DNA from: Trochalopteron elliotii
Taxonomy: Eukaryota; Chordata; Aves; Passeriformes; Leiothrichidae
Length of the DNA stretch: 64,000 nucleotides
Direction: 5' to 3'
Assembly: GCA_024734555.1 (NCBI GenBank)
Contig: JANPWX010000545.1
Coordinates: 1 to 64,000 of the forward strand
In this document: positions 63,727 to 64,000 of the stretch, piece by piece
Numbering within the stretch: position 1 is the stretch's first letter
Layout of the letters: each line of letters begins with the position of its first letter
Translations under genes and position numbers: made by a program
Notes under the pieces: model-generated
What the model was told of the DNA's origin: nothing
Databases searched by the model: none
What the model saw: only the letters and a program-made list of their open reading frames with translations

Positions 63727-63963
63727 CTTACGGAGAACACGCCAGGAGGATCTCCCGGAGGCCGTCGTCATATCTCTCCCCGTGGCATCGTCGGGAATGC
63801 TGCCGGGGACCTGCCGGACAAGTGTGTGACCGCATGAGGGAGGCCCGGCCTCACGCCGCCACCTCCGCACCCTCCCCGCGCCTCCCGCCGGCCACCGCCC
63901 GCTGCCCACCGGGGGTTACCATGGAAATTCAGAACGGGGATTTGCGGGGAAAGGAGGAAAAGC
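63600..63963 (-). promoter_or_regulatory. VPS54: CpG-rich VPS54 promoter region
   Basis: GC content and CpG density rise sharply from about 63600 and stay high to the gap at 63964, as expected for a housekeeping-gene CpG island at the 5' end of VPS54. No TATA box is evident. The island probably continues beyond the N gap. Confidence 0.75.
63727..63900 (-). other. VPS54: Inferred VPS54 non-coding exon 1
   Basis: On the minus strand, GTTCTCCGTAAG is followed by the donor GTATGG at 63726, the only good donor in the CpG-rich segment, and the next acceptor downstream is that of the initiator exon. With this exon the gene would have 23 exons, as I recall for human. The 5' limit is unknown; 63900 is arbitrary. 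Upstream ATGs occur at 63835, 63788 and 63771. Confidence 0.5.
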
Positions 63964-64000
63964 NNNNNNNNNNNNNNNNNNNNNNNNNNNNNNNNNNNNN
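63964..64000. other. Assembly gap (37 N)
   Basis: All bases are N to the window edge. GC-rich promoter sequence next to it is a common cause of gaps. Confidence 1.

Noticed and set aside
63556..63909. 117-codon minus-strand frame in the CpG-rich right end
   Set aside because: Starts in the promoter or leader and runs through the inferred exon 1 donor into the intron; composition is that of GC-rich UTR sequence, with no protein match.

Overview
This is a stretch of vertebrate nuclear genome, almost certainly from a bird. The evidence is intron-rich genes with GT-AG introns, several CR1-type LINE fragments (the dominant avian retrotransposon), modest intron sizes, and two proteins very close to their human orthologues. 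The species cannot be named from the sequence alone. The last 37 positions (63964-64000) are an assembly gap of Ns.

The window holds two protein-coding genes arranged tail to tail. Positions 1 to about 19.89 kb carry UGP2 (UDP-glucose pyrophosphorylase) on the plus strand. Nine coding exons between 5310 and 18886 join in frame to a 497-residue protein, the length of the human short isoform. The first 150 bases are CpG-rich and look like the edge of a promoter or 5' exon, but no first exon could be assigned. Positions about 19.88 kb to the right edge carry VPS54 (GARP-complex subunit) on the minus strand. Twenty-two coding exons (55499 down to 20908) plus an inferred non-coding first exon in the CpG-rich right end give a 970-residue protein, against 977 in human. 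All splice phases were checked by hand and agree. The convergent UGP2-VPS54 order is the same as in mammals.

The two products work in different pathways. UGP2 makes UDP-glucose in the cytosol for glycogen, glycoprotein and proteoglycan synthesis. VPS54 helps tether endosome-derived vesicles at the trans-Golgi network. Their only visible link is genomic: the likely poly(A) signals of the two genes lie only 36 bp apart on opposite strands, so the transcripts should end at nearly the same place.

Introns hold CR1 fragments, simple repeats and small local duplications. The features most worth a second look are: (i) a 195-bp tandem duplication that copies the 3' end and donor site of UGP2 exon 8; (ii) an inverted repeat flanking UGP2 exon 4; (iii) a 75-bp exon-like segment with a consensus donor and an in-frame stop between two VPS54 exons; (iv) upstream ATGs in the VPS54 leader, one opening a frame that overlaps the main start; (v) an open, conserved in-frame extension before the UGP2 start. 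I found no previously undescribed system, no CRISPR, no operon-like cluster and no RNA gene that I could support. Almost all other long open frames are chance ORFs in introns or opposite-strand shadows.
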